Shown here: positions 40,732-49,311 of the stretch, in pieces | Position numbering within the stretch: position 1 is the stretch's first letter | Layout: every line of letters starts with the position of its first letter | The notes under the pieces: generated by a model | Told to the model about the DNA's origin: nothing | Seen by the model: the letters and a program-made list of their open reading frames with translations, nothing else | Database searches by the model: none | Translations under genes and position numbers: made by a program | NCBI GenBank assembly: GCA_944376605.1 | Contig: CALWDE010000006.1 | Location: 1-64,000 of the forward strand | Length of the DNA: 64,000 nt | From: an uncultured Bacilli bacterium | GTDB lineage: Bacteria; Bacillota_I; Bacilli_A; RFN20; CAG-826 | Reading direction: 5' to 3'

Positions 40732-42820
40732 AACGAACTACCTCACCAAAGTATTCATTCTCTCTCAAAGTTGTACCATTAACACCGTTATTTACTAAAG
40801 TGTAAGTTCTAGCTAGATATGGCTTTAGAATGTTTAAGGTTAGTTGGTTAATTTCTTCATCAGTTGATAAAACTATTACTTGCCCATGCAGCTTTATCAA
40901 TAAATTTTCAATTAAACTTTTTCTGTGTTGTGTATCTATGCGCCCAAAGGGGGTATCAATAACAAACGGCATTGGCCTTTCTCCAAGCGAGCTTAATGCT
41001 CCATATAAACACATTAAATAAACTTGCCACTCTCCTTTCGAAAACAGATTTTCATCCATTTTTAAAGAGAGCTCAGTTTTCTCTTCCAACCCTTCATCTT
41101 GTAGTTCATCAAATGCCAATTGTCCATACACTCTTATAAATTCATTCTCGCCAAGCTCGTCCAAAATATGCCGCATAGATTTCGTTGAACAAGTAGTTTT
41201 TCGATATGGATACACTTGAAGTTCGTTGTCTATTTCCAAGCCAGAAATTAGGTTCTTTTTGTTAATTATCGAATTAAATAATTTTAAAAACGCGTCTCTT
41301 AAATAATGTACCTGTTCTCGAAACAAATGAATTTCATACTCGGAAAAACTATTGTACATTCTAAAGAACAATTCTTTTGAGGATTTCTCACGTAGCTCAC
41401 GGGAGCACTCTTCTTCGGCTGATAAAAAATCTTTTTGTATTTTTTCATACTCACTACTAATGAGTGAGTAACGTTCTTGTTCCGCTAACAATTTTTGATG
41501 AATAGAAGCTTGTTCTTTATTTAATTTATGCATATTTTTTTCGAACATTATCGTTCTGTCTTTTGATGCGCTAGATAAAGTGTTTCTTAACTCTTTTTGT
41601 GTCTTACTTGAACTTGTTATTTCTTCTTCTAAAGCAATATAACGACCAGTATCTAAAGAAAAAGCATGACTAGTTTGCTCTCTTATCTTTTCCTTATCTA
41701 AAGATGAGAGACTATAAAAAATTGGTTCTGGCCCTTCTTTTGAATAATCATGAAAATATGAAAGAAGTAAATCATACGTTTGCCCTCCAATTATCTTAAT
41801 AAGATCTTCTTTAACACTTGATTTTTCAAAATAAGAAAATATCGTTTCTTTCGCAAAATTGTCCGCACTATAGTCAAGTTTGCTCAAAGCTTTTTTAATT
41901 TGATTTTTCATCAATAATATTGGCAGTGAACTATTAGCAAACTCTTTCAATTCTAAACGCTTTTTCTCACGCCTTTGTGTCTCTTTTACTATAACATCTT
42001 GAAGATATTTCTCCTCTTTCTCAGAAATGCCTCCCGAACGGAAAAATGACTTAGTGTCACTCTCAATTTTGGCAGTAATAGATTCATATTTTTCTTTATA
42101 TAAACTAACTTTAGCGGCAACCTCTTCTTGCTGTTTTTTGATATTGAAGTACCGTTCTTTTAGTAATTTATATTTTGCTGAAGCATTCCTTTTTACTACC
42201 TTTTCAAGAGATAATTCCCGCAAAACCCTTACCAAAATATCAAAATTTTCCAATCCAGTTAATGACAAGAGAGTGTCTTTAAATCCTTTTCCATCCTTAA
42301 AAAAATCAGTAAGATTTTCTCCGTCAAAAAAATAGAAATTAAACAAAGAAATAGGAAGGTATTTATGTATCGACGCTTCAAATTCATCTTGTTCAGCAGT
42401 ATTTAACTGCCGTTCATTCATATGGTATCCATCAGGCAAAAATTTATATGAAATCACTTCTTCAATTTTAGGTTCATTTAATATCCAACGGCGTTCTATG
42501 CTATAGATGCCCATCGGATGTCGGCCATCGTCTAACCGTAGAGATAAACGAACTGAAGCGTTACCACTAACTTTATGCTGTTCTTTCTGATTAATTAGGT
42601 TTCTTAAATGAGCTGTATATTTTCTTCCCCTAGAAGACAACCCGTATGCTTGAGGCCCGTATAATGCTAATCGAATCGCCTGAAATAATGTAGTTTTCCC
42701 AGCTCCGTTCTTCCCACCAAGAAGCACTATTTTCCTAATTGAAGAGGAGGGGGATAATTCAAAAACATGTATTCCTTCATAAGACGCTAAATTTTCTATT
42801 TGAAGACGAGTAAAAATCAT
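40721..42820 (-). CDS. dndD: DNA phosphorothioation protein DndD (SMC-like ATPase)
   Basis: The 699-aa protein has a RecN/SMC-like ATPase head and coiled coil. The Walker A motif is GGKNGAGKTTLFQAIRLALYG (about residues 35-55). The family hallmark FYFFDGENLTDFF is at about 160-172. Long coiled coils with Lys/Glu repeats fill 200-560. The C-terminal LSKGEWQVYLMCLYGALSSL is the signature region and MPFVIDTPFGRID is the Walker B-D-loop. DndD drives phosphorothioate addition with DndC and DndE. The start overlaps the dndC stop (ATGA). No zinc-hook Cys pair is visible, unlike the second ATPase in the same operon. Confidence 0.88.
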   Translation of the reverse strand: MIFTRLQIENLASYEGIHVFELSPSSSIRKIVLLGGKNGAGKTTLFQAIRLALYGPQAYGLSSRGRKYTAHLRNLINQKEQHKVSGNASVRLSLRLDDGRHPMGIYSIERRWILNEPKIEEVISYKFLPDGYHMNERQLNTAEQDEFEASIHKYLPISLFNFYFFDGENLTDFFKDGKGFKDTLLSLTGLENFDILVRVLRELSLEKVVKRNASAKYKLLKERYFNIKKQQEEVAAKVSLYKEKYESITAKIESDTKSFFRSGGISEKEEKYLQDVIVKETQRREKKRLELKEFANSSLPILLMKNQIKKALSKLDYSADNFAKETIFSYFEKSSVKEDLIKIIGGQTYDLLLSYFHDYSKEGPEPIFYSLSSLDKEKIREQTSHAFSLDTGRYIALEEEITSSSKTQKELRNTLSSASKDRTIMFEKNMHKLNKEQASIHQKLLAEQERYSLISSEYEKIQKDFLSAEEECSRELREKSSKELFFRMYNSFSEYEIHLFREQVHYLRDAFLKLFNSIINKKNLISGLEIDNELQVYPYRKTTCSTKSMRHILDELGENEFIRVYGQLAFDELQDEGLEEKTELSLKMDENLFSKGEWQVYLMCLYGALSSLGERPMPFVIDTPFGRIDTQHRKSLIENLLIKLHGQVIVLSTDEEINQLTLNILKPYLARTYTLVNNGVNGTTLRENEYFGEVVRYGE

Positions 42821-44187
42821 TTGTTGTCCCCCTTATTTAGGTGGAGATATTCTTTGGAAAGAATTTGTTTTATCTTATTTCGAATGTTTTCTCCGCGTCT
42901 AACAGTTTTGTTTTTATCAATATAGTCAAGACACTGCATAATTTCAGGAAACGGCAAGGAATCCTTTGAACATAGATTTTTAATTTCCTTTGCGGTTTCT
43001 TGACTTAATAAAGCTGTTTTTGATTCATCCCACGGCAACTTTTTCCCAGTAATCTGAGCATATAAATCAACTAGTCTTCTACGGCTAAAATCGCCTTCTG
43101 CTTCCCAATATTTTTCAATTAGTTGTAACTCCTCTATCGACACTAACGAAAAACCAGTTCTCTTCTCTAACAGAAGAAGGCGCCGCAAAATCTCTTCTCT
43201 AGCTTCTAATTTGAATGGGCCAAGGCCTAGTGACCCATCACTTTTTTGATAGACCTTCCCATTAGCTCTATGTGATTCCCTATAGGAGGGATCTTGTCGA
43301 ATGGAAACTAACCAGTTTCGAAAATCCCTTAAAGGAATTAACTCGTTAGAACCCTTATGAATAAAGTTTTGTAATGATTTATCTTCTTTTACGATTGTGC
43401 AACACCAACACCCAAATCTGCTATTCCCTGTTACTGGAATTTTGGAATAATCAAGTTGTCCAAGGACAGAAGCTTCTTCTGTTAAGCTTTCGCCTTGATA
43501 CATTGCATATAATTGATTAACACTTGTTCCCCAGGGAGTTTTTCCATTGTTTTTAAGTAGATAGAACCAAACTTCAGAATTTGGAATTTCTGTTAATGGA
43601 TTAAAAACCCACGCTTCAGGTATATCCTCATGATGCTGGAGCAATTTTCCTTCTATTTCACGCGATTCAATATTTCTTTTTCTTGTGCCAGATTCTCCTT
43701 TTCTTACTCCCAGTAAGATAATAACTTCACCATACTTTTGAATAATTTCATTTACGAAACGATTCATCGGGTGAATTTTTAACCGTTCTGTACACCATCG
43801 AAAACCTGGCGGTTCTGGAGTAGGATACCCTTTCCCAATAACAAGTGTCCAAAAAGATTCTTCTGGCTTTGGATAAATAATTTCTGAATAAATATTTAGA
43901 TGATGTTCCTTTGAATATGCGCCAATCGCTTTATTAGAAGAATGCATATAATTCGCAACAACTGGATTTTCTAGCCCAGTGTCACTCGAAACGACAAAGA
44001 TGGGTTTCCATCTTCTTTCTTCTGGTATTCTTTGCATCATTTCAAAGCAAAGCGTAACCAGTAATGTTGAATCCTTTCCGCCTGAGTAACCTATCATCCA
44101 TGGACGCTTGTCATGAAGATAGACAAGTTTCATTTCTTCAAGGACATTATGAAATAAATTTATATTAAAAGAACACATGTTACTCAT
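42817..44187 (-). CDS. dndC: DNA phosphorothioation protein DndC (PP-loop ATPase/reductase-like)
   Basis: DndC activates sulfur for insertion into the DNA backbone. The 456-aa protein has the PP-loop MIGYSGGKDSTLLVTL at about residues 31-46 and iron-sulfur ligand candidates FRWCTERLKIHP (about 130) and RFGCWCCTIVKED (about 257), in the DndC order of PAPS-reductase-like core and 4Fe-4S cysteines. GVRKGESGTRKRN is a conserved nucleic-acid-proximal loop. The gene overlaps its neighbours at both ends (8 and 4 bases). No cysteine desulfurase (DndA) is in the window; a housekeeping IscS would have to supply sulfur. Confidence 0.92.
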   Translation of the reverse strand: MSNMCSFNINLFHNVLEEMKLVYLHDKRPWMIGYSGGKDSTLLVTLCFEMMQRIPEERRWKPIFVVSSDTGLENPVVANYMHSSNKAIGAYSKEHHLNIYSEIIYPKPEESFWTLVIGKGYPTPEPPGFRWCTERLKIHPMNRFVNEIIQKYGEVIILLGVRKGESGTRKRNIESREIEGKLLQHHEDIPEAWVFNPLTEIPNSEVWFYLLKNNGKTPWGTSVNQLYAMYQGESLTEEASVLGQLDYSKIPVTGNSRFGCWCCTIVKEDKSLQNFIHKGSNELIPLRDFRNWLVSIRQDPSYRESHRANGKVYQKSDGSLGLGPFKLEAREEILRRLLLLEKRTGFSLVSIEELQLIEKYWEAEGDFSRRRLVDLYAQITGKKLPWDESKTALLSQETAKEIKNLCSKDSLPFPEIMQCLDYIDKNKTVRRGENIRNKIKQILSKEYLHLNKGDNK

Positions 44188-44701
44188 TGCTAGAATTCTT
44201 TAGGTTAGGATCCTTCACCAATTTTGTAATCTCATCAAAGATGGCAATACTAATCACGTCTGGCTGAGAAGAATGCTTATAATTTTGAAGTTTAGCTAGC
44301 AAAAACATCACTCCTGTTCTGGCAAATGGTTCCAAAAGTTTATGACGATCGCTAGGAGCACCTTCATAAAAGAAAAGATTAAGTCGTTCAATATCTGTCA
44401 TGTCTGGATTTACGATTTTATTAAAAAGCATGACGGCATATAAATCGTTTATTAATTCTTCAATAGACTTATTTAGAAGTACTGAGTAAGGAATTTCTAT
44501 AGGGGTCTGCGCATCATCATTTATAAATTCCGGTGTTTGTTTATTTATAAAAAGTCCAATGCTCGCACAAAAAAGATACATCTCCGCAGCTGTTTTAAAG
44601 AAATGTCCCCCTTCTTTTTCTACCAGAAGACGACGACACTCTTGCCAAGGTTCGCCATAGAGTCTCAAAGAAGTAGTAATTCTATTATCGCTAGTACTCA
44701 T
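44180..44701 (-). CDS. 173-aa protein of the Dnd-linked operon, unknown
   Basis: The 173-aa protein has no signal or membrane segment. The N-terminal part (ITTSLRLYGEPWQECRRLLV, then FFKTAAEMYLFCASIGLFIN) has the charged-helix-hydrophobic-helix pattern of DndE-type small proteins, followed by a helical C-terminal half with LLEPFARTGVMFLLAKL. Length is greater than DndE (about 125) and I do not recognise a named family. The gene overlaps dndC by eight bases and the DndD-like ATPase upstream by four, so it is translated with them. A DndE-like structural role is a guess. Confidence 0.6.
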   Translation of the reverse strand: MSTSDNRITTSLRLYGEPWQECRRLLVEKEGGHFFKTAAEMYLFCASIGLFINKQTPEFINDDAQTPIEIPYSVLLNKSIEELINDLYAVMLFNKIVNPDMTDIERLNLFFYEGAPSDRHKLLEPFARTGVMFLLAKLQNYKHSSQPDVISIAIFDEITKLVKDPNLKNSSNE

Positions 44702-46749
44702 TTTTCTCCCCCTTCTGCAAAAAATGCATCAGCATCTGAAAAACTGATTTCTTCAAGTCGAGCTTTTTGGGACTCACCTTTAATTGCATAAACTTTGCCA
44801 ATATTGATACCCTCAAGTGCTGAATTTAAATTACGATTGGAAAGAATAATGACTTGTTTAGGAATGCTTTGGAAATGTTGCAAAGCACGTTCTTCCTGCT
44901 CAGCATCAGTTTCGGAAAATGGAGCATCTATGACCAGAGGATATTCGCTAATAACCTTTATATCGTCCTCGGTTTCGTCGCTAGAACATTCCGTTAACAC
45001 CTTTAATAAGCCAAGAACATAACTATATGAGGCAACAGCTGCCTGCCCTCTAGTGGTATAAGTGATACCTTGTTCTCTTACAGTTAAATGAAAATCGCTA
45101 TCCAGTCTCACTTCCTTACGAGAACCTGTAAGCATGCTGTTTAATAATCTCTCAATTTCATGTTCAATATTTCTTCGAACATTTTCAATACGAGAATCTG
45201 CAAATCGTTCCAAATTCTCAGCAACATTTTCAGCAATTTCTGCCGCAATACGCGATTGTTCCGCTATTTTTTGTTGCTTTAATTGTTCCAACCATTTTGT
45301 TTCTATGTCTCTTAATTTTTTCTCATAGAAGTTAATAAGTTTTTCACATTGAGATATTTTTCTAATAACATCGTCTCTGGCACGAATTTTCTCTGTTTTT
45401 TCTTCATAAAGATTATCAACGTTTTTCCCACCAAATTTTCTAATTTGACTTTCTTGATCTTGAATTTTTATATTTAAGTCACTAATTTCGTCCAAATCTT
45501 GATATAGAATTTTTGCTTGGTCTAATAAATTAGGTATAAGTTGTGATCTAGTTATATTAAGCGACCCTTGGGCATTAGATAAAAACGATTCGTATGCTGT
45601 ACGATAAGAATTGGGTGGCAATGCACGAATATATTCGCTAAACAACTCTTCTTCCCTTTTCCCAATTTCATGCCCACATATACATTTATGCCTAGAAATT
45701 AATTCTCTTAATATCGGTCCACTTAAGCCTTCAGGTAAATCAAACTTTTCTACCGAATCTGGCTTTAGTCGATTTGCCTGCACAACATCCAACTTTACCA
45801 TATAGGTAAGTAGCGCTTGTCCAAACGAAATAGAAAGATTTATTGTACTGCTTTCATGTTGTTTTTCTTTCTTTTCCTTTTCGCTTTCCAAATTCTTTAA
45901 TATGATATTCAGTTCTTTAAGATTTGGCATATCACCAATTTCTTTTTCAAGCTCTGCAATTTCATGATTTAAAATCTCTAACTTTTCTTGGTAATTTTTG
46001 AAATATGATTTTTGAATGGACAAACTCCATGTAAGGTTGTTCTTCTCAGACTTTATTTCATCGTCTTTTTCAAAATTGTATCCTTCTAAATCATGATTTA
46101 TTTGTCCTAAAACTGTCCACTTAGTAGTTTTAGTTCCTAATATATCAATAGCGGTTTTATATACATTAGTTCTAAAAAGAACACTGACAGCAACACTAAG
46201 GCCTTCAGCGTTTAAATCCTTTTTGGTATTTACCCAATTATCTGCAAATTTTTCCCCATCAAAGAAAAAATATGCAGCCAAAGATTTAGGCAAAATTTCA
46301 GTAATTGCTCTTTCAAGACCTCTTACATCATAAGGTAGCGGTTTTTCTCCTTTATCATCATCGTTTTGCCTATATATCCTAAGTTCATCATCTGCTGAAA
46401 GATGTCTAACTCCTCCATCGTTTTTCTTAAGATAATGCCAACGACGAATTACACGATACTGTTTATCATCGTGAGTAAAACTAATGCATCCCTCTACGCA
46501 TATTTGATTTCCTTCAGTTGTTGCATTAATCTCATCGATATTTGGCAAAGAGTTATCATCAAAACCAATATTTAATGGCAATGAACCATATAAAATCCAG
46601 CGAAAAAGTTGTAAGAGTGTCGTCTTCCCAAATCCGGAGCGTCCATAAATAACATTAATAGAGTCGGTAGAAAATGAAATTGGGTTATCTTGGCTGCCTA
46701 ACTTTCGGTAGTTCCGAAAGTTTTTTGCCCAAATACTTTTAATTAGCAT
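44698..46749 (-). CDS. Second SMC/DndD-like ATPase of the Dnd-linked operon
   Basis: Starting at ATG 46749 (GAGGAGGAAG just upstream) the protein has 683 aa. It shows the Walker A YGRSGFGKTTLLQLFRWILY (about residues 36-55), the DndD-type hallmark AAYFFFDGEKFADNW (about 158-172), coiled coils (about 235-300 and 420-540), a CICGHEIG cysteine pair at about 356-359 in the middle, like a zinc hook, and PLVIDAPFSETDAEQ near the C-terminus (Walker B). The same operon also encodes the canonical DndD, so this is a second ATPase. It may power the helicase-nuclease rather than sulfur insertion. Confidence 0.85.
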   Translation of the reverse strand: MLIKSIWAKNFRNYRKLGSQDNPISFSTDSINVIYGRSGFGKTTLLQLFRWILYGSLPLNIGFDDNSLPNIDEINATTEGNQICVEGCISFTHDDKQYRVIRRWHYLKKNDGGVRHLSADDELRIYRQNDDDKGEKPLPYDVRGLERAITEILPKSLAAYFFFDGEKFADNWVNTKKDLNAEGLSVAVSVLFRTNVYKTAIDILGTKTTKWTVLGQINHDLEGYNFEKDDEIKSEKNNLTWSLSIQKSYFKNYQEKLEILNHEIAELEKEIGDMPNLKELNIILKNLESEKEKKEKQHESSTINLSISFGQALLTYMVKLDVVQANRLKPDSVEKFDLPEGLSGPILRELISRHKCICGHEIGKREEELFSEYIRALPPNSYRTAYESFLSNAQGSLNITRSQLIPNLLDQAKILYQDLDEISDLNIKIQDQESQIRKFGGKNVDNLYEEKTEKIRARDDVIRKISQCEKLINFYEKKLRDIETKWLEQLKQQKIAEQSRIAAEIAENVAENLERFADSRIENVRRNIEHEIERLLNSMLTGSRKEVRLDSDFHLTVREQGITYTTRGQAAVASYSYVLGLLKVLTECSSDETEDDIKVISEYPLVIDAPFSETDAEQEERALQHFQSIPKQVIILSNRNLNSALEGINIGKVYAIKGESQKARLEEISFSDADAFFAEGGEK

Positions 46750-46936
46750 TTTCTTCCTCCTCTTTGATTTTTTCTTTAACTTTTTCAATTAACATGCTGT
46801 ATAAACTTGCAGCAGCAGCCTTTTTTGCAGAAGAAGTTACTACGATTCCGTCTTGATCATTTGTTGCTTTTGCAGCTGCATGTATCGCTTCTTTTAATAA
46901 CAGTTCTTCTATTTGAGCTTTATTCAAATCAGTCAT
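46739..46936 (-). CDS. 65-aa small protein of the Dnd-linked operon
   Basis: This 65-aa protein is helical and rich in Ala, Lys and Glu (AIHAAAKATNDQDGIVVTSS then KVKEKIKEEEENAN). It overlaps the helicase stop by eight bases and the ATPase start by 11, which supports its being translated. It has no recognisable motif. It may be a small subunit of the helicase-ATPase module. Confidence rests on the overlaps rather than on homology. Confidence 0.6.
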   Translation of the reverse strand: MTDLNKAQIEELLLKEAIHAAAKATNDQDGIVVTSSAKKAAAASLYSMLIEKVKEKIKEEEENAN

Positions 46937-49100
46937 CGCAAACTTCCATCCTTTCTGTAGCTTCTTCCATACATGTTTCGTTTAAGTTTTCTGCCATAAA
47001 CGTTTCCTCGATACCACCTAAGCCATATTGTTGAAGTAAATTAGAAAGGATTTTGTGTAACCCGTTTTCTCCTTCCCAGTTTCTAGCAAGTTTTCCAAAT
47101 TCATAAAATCTGCGAAATTCATATTTAGCTAAGGATTGTGTACCATTAGTTGGTAAACAAATGACATCAAAAATGGTTGCGTGGTCTTTGTGACCACTCT
47201 TTGCCTTTCTCAGAATACGGCCTCTACGCTGAATGAATTCGCGAATAGATGAACCACTGGCTAAAATTAATGCACCTTCAATTGAAGGCAAATCAATGCC
47301 TTCGTCTAAGCAACGTATTGCAGTAATAATGTCTATTTCGCCGTTCTCAAATCCATTTAAAATTAATTCACGTTCTTTTCGGTTTTCTCTACTTGTAAAT
47401 GGTGATGTGTGAAGAGAGTGATTACATTCGTCTATATGATTGTTTACAAAATTTATATATCGAAGTTCTTCCGTTTCCTTTCCGTGAATATCTCCCGCTC
47501 CACAATAAATAATTAGGTGATGCTGTAAATGACAAAAAACTTTTTTCAAGATTTCATTTATTGCATTCATCTTTTCTGAACATGTTGCAGGAATTAAGGA
47601 TCTTTTTCTTATGGCTGCACCTAACAAAGAATAATCCTTATCTTCGCTTTCAAGGATTGTAGCAATTTTTTGTGTGTACGCCTTAAATTCCTCTTCCTCC
47701 TCTGCCGTTGAATAACAAAAGATTGGTATGTAATCATAGGGTACTAAAACTCCAATTTTTAATGCTTCTTCTAAAGGAAGGCGAATGGCGTATCCGCCAA
47801 AAAAACGAACCAATTCATCTCCTGATTTATCAAATGGTAAACCTGTTCCTGGTGTTGCACTAAGCCCCAACTTATAAGTAAAGATTTCGTTTGCTCTTTC
47901 GTAATTTTTAAAGTGATGTGCTTCATCGGCCACTAGTAGTTTTTTTATTGTTTTATTCATTCCTAAAATATCAAATAACTTATTAATAGACCGATAAGTA
48001 ACGAGCAAAATTGAAGGCTTAGACAAGCTACTTAATCGCATTTGATTGATCAAGCGCTGCACTTGATTTTCCCATTCAAAGCCTTGAGAACTACAAATGA
48101 TTACATTCGTATCTATATATTTTCTAAGTTCTTCTTCCCATTGGTCTGCTAAAGCCAGTAAAGGAACGGCGGCAACCACCAAACAATTTGGTTCTTGCTC
48201 CCACAAAGTTTTTATTGATTCAATGGCGGTAATTGTTTTGCCTGTACCAGTTGCCATTTCATAAAAACCATTGAATCCCAACTCCGTCCATTTCTGAATT
48301 GCATCTTTTTGATATTGCCTTAGTTGAATTTCAGGAATTTTCTTTATAGAAGTTATTTCTACATAATTTTGAACTTCTTCTACTAAATTACTTTTTCGCT
48401 GAAAAGAAACTAATTTGGACAGCACAGCATCACTAAAATTTCGTCGAACAAGCCACTTATCATTTCCAGAAAGAATATTGGACAACTTTTGAGTAACATC
48501 TTCTACATATTTTTCTTCACCAAATTCCCAAGAGCGCATAACTTGGAAATATTCATGATTCCAAAACCCCTCTTTTCCTGTTAGAGCTGATAAAGTAAAA
48601 TTTCCACTCCCATTGAAAGTGACAATATTGCCGTAATCATCTAAAAAATATCCACACTTTTCATGAGAGATTCCCGAAGAACGAAAAGGGCCAACACACA
48701 AGATATCTAATCGTTTCGAAGCAATTAATTCCTTTAATAATTTGCTAGCAGTTTCATCTTTTTGATTAATCTCATCTATTACACTTAATAAATACTCAAG
48801 CGATTCATCAAAAGCCCAATTCACACGCTTTTGATAACCTTCAGTGATAGCATCTTTATCTTCGTCTTTGATTAGACAACAAGTAATGAAGGTGATTTTT
48901 CCATTATTAATTAGTAATTCCTTAATTCCAGGAAGAAGTGATAAAAGAGTATTACTAGTGAAAAAACCGAATAGAGCACAAAATTCACTGGATTGGCGCA
49001 AACACGGGATGAAAAAATCATCCGCTATAGGAGTTTCTGGGGTGTTTGTATAGCGATAGGTTAAATTGAATATTTTTCTCAAATTTCCATCTCTAAACAT
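46929..49100 (-). CDS. PLD-like nuclease fused to DEAD/DEAH helicase, Dnd-linked effector
   Basis: The protein of about 723 aa has two parts. The N-terminal domain (to about residue 240) contains ISHEKCGYFLDDYG followed by FNGSGNFT, an H-x-K and G-S-x-N pair typical of phospholipase D-type nucleases. The C-terminal helicase domains carry Walker A MATGTGKTITAIES (about 285-298), LLVADEAHHFKN (DEAH box), KLGLSATPGTG and motif VI DEGIDLPSIEGA ... REFIQRRGRIL. It resembles proteins annotated as restriction enzymes of phosphorothioation systems. It leads the operon; the ATG at 49100 is preferred over a TTG two codons earlier. The run of nine G lies 33-41 nt upstream. Confidence 0.88.
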   Translation of the reverse strand: MFRDGNLRKIFNLTYRYTNTPETPIADDFFIPCLRQSSEFCALFGFFTSNTLLSLLPGIKELLINNGKITFITCCLIKDEDKDAITEGYQKRVNWAFDESLEYLLSVIDEINQKDETASKLLKELIASKRLDILCVGPFRSSGISHEKCGYFLDDYGNIVTFNGSGNFTLSALTGKEGFWNHEYFQVMRSWEFGEEKYVEDVTQKLSNILSGNDKWLVRRNFSDAVLSKLVSFQRKSNLVEEVQNYVEITSIKKIPEIQLRQYQKDAIQKWTELGFNGFYEMATGTGKTITAIESIKTLWEQEPNCLVVAAVPLLALADQWEEELRKYIDTNVIICSSQGFEWENQVQRLINQMRLSSLSKPSILLVTYRSINKLFDILGMNKTIKKLLVADEAHHFKNYERANEIFTYKLGLSATPGTGLPFDKSGDELVRFFGGYAIRLPLEEALKIGVLVPYDYIPIFCYSTAEEEEEFKAYTQKIATILESEDKDYSLLGAAIRKRSLIPATCSEKMNAINEILKKVFCHLQHHLIIYCGAGDIHGKETEELRYINFVNNHIDECNHSLHTSPFTSRENRKERELILNGFENGEIDIITAIRCLDEGIDLPSIEGALILASGSSIREFIQRRGRILRKAKSGHKDHATIFDVICLPTNGTQSLAKYEFRRFYEFGKLARNWEGENGLHKILSNLLQQYGLGGIEETFMAENLNETCMEEATERMEVCDD

Positions 49101-49106
49101 ATGCAA

Positions 49107-49311
49107 AAACCAAGGAGTTCTTCGATAGGATACCCCCCCCCTGAAATTGTATTGACAAGTGCTATTTACAATTTATTTTCTGCAAATTGAAAAGTGATTT
49201 TAGATACCCAAGTGAAAAAATACGCGATAAATTATCAAGAAATAGAAGTTAATTGCACAATGTAACCATATTAATGCTTTGTTAGGGTCTACGTTGTCTT
49301 GATAAACAAAC
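49107..49311 (-). promoter_or_regulatory. Upstream region of the Dnd-linked operon
   Basis: This 205-nt gap lies between the HNH gene stop (49312) and the helicase start (49100). It holds the G tract and candidate promoter boxes (minus strand TTGTCA, TACAAT, TATCCT). No ATG-initiated frame runs through the tract into the helicase; the frame is open but has no normal start. No terminator for the HNH gene is evident, so read-through is possible. Confidence 0.5.
49133..49141. repeat. Homopolymer of nine C (G on the minus strand) in the promoter region
   Basis: Nine consecutive C on the plus strand, equal to nine G on the coding strand, sit 33-41 nt before the helicase ATG. On the minus strand they lie between TTGTCA and TATCCT with a 20-nt spacer, or just after a TACAAT. 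Such tracts change length by slipped-strand mispairing. Confidence 0.85.

Noticed and set aside
49100-49160. G9 tract inside the helicase coding frame
   Set aside because: The frame is open upstream to a stop but contains no ATG, GTG or usable TTG before the tract, so the tract is most likely non-coding.
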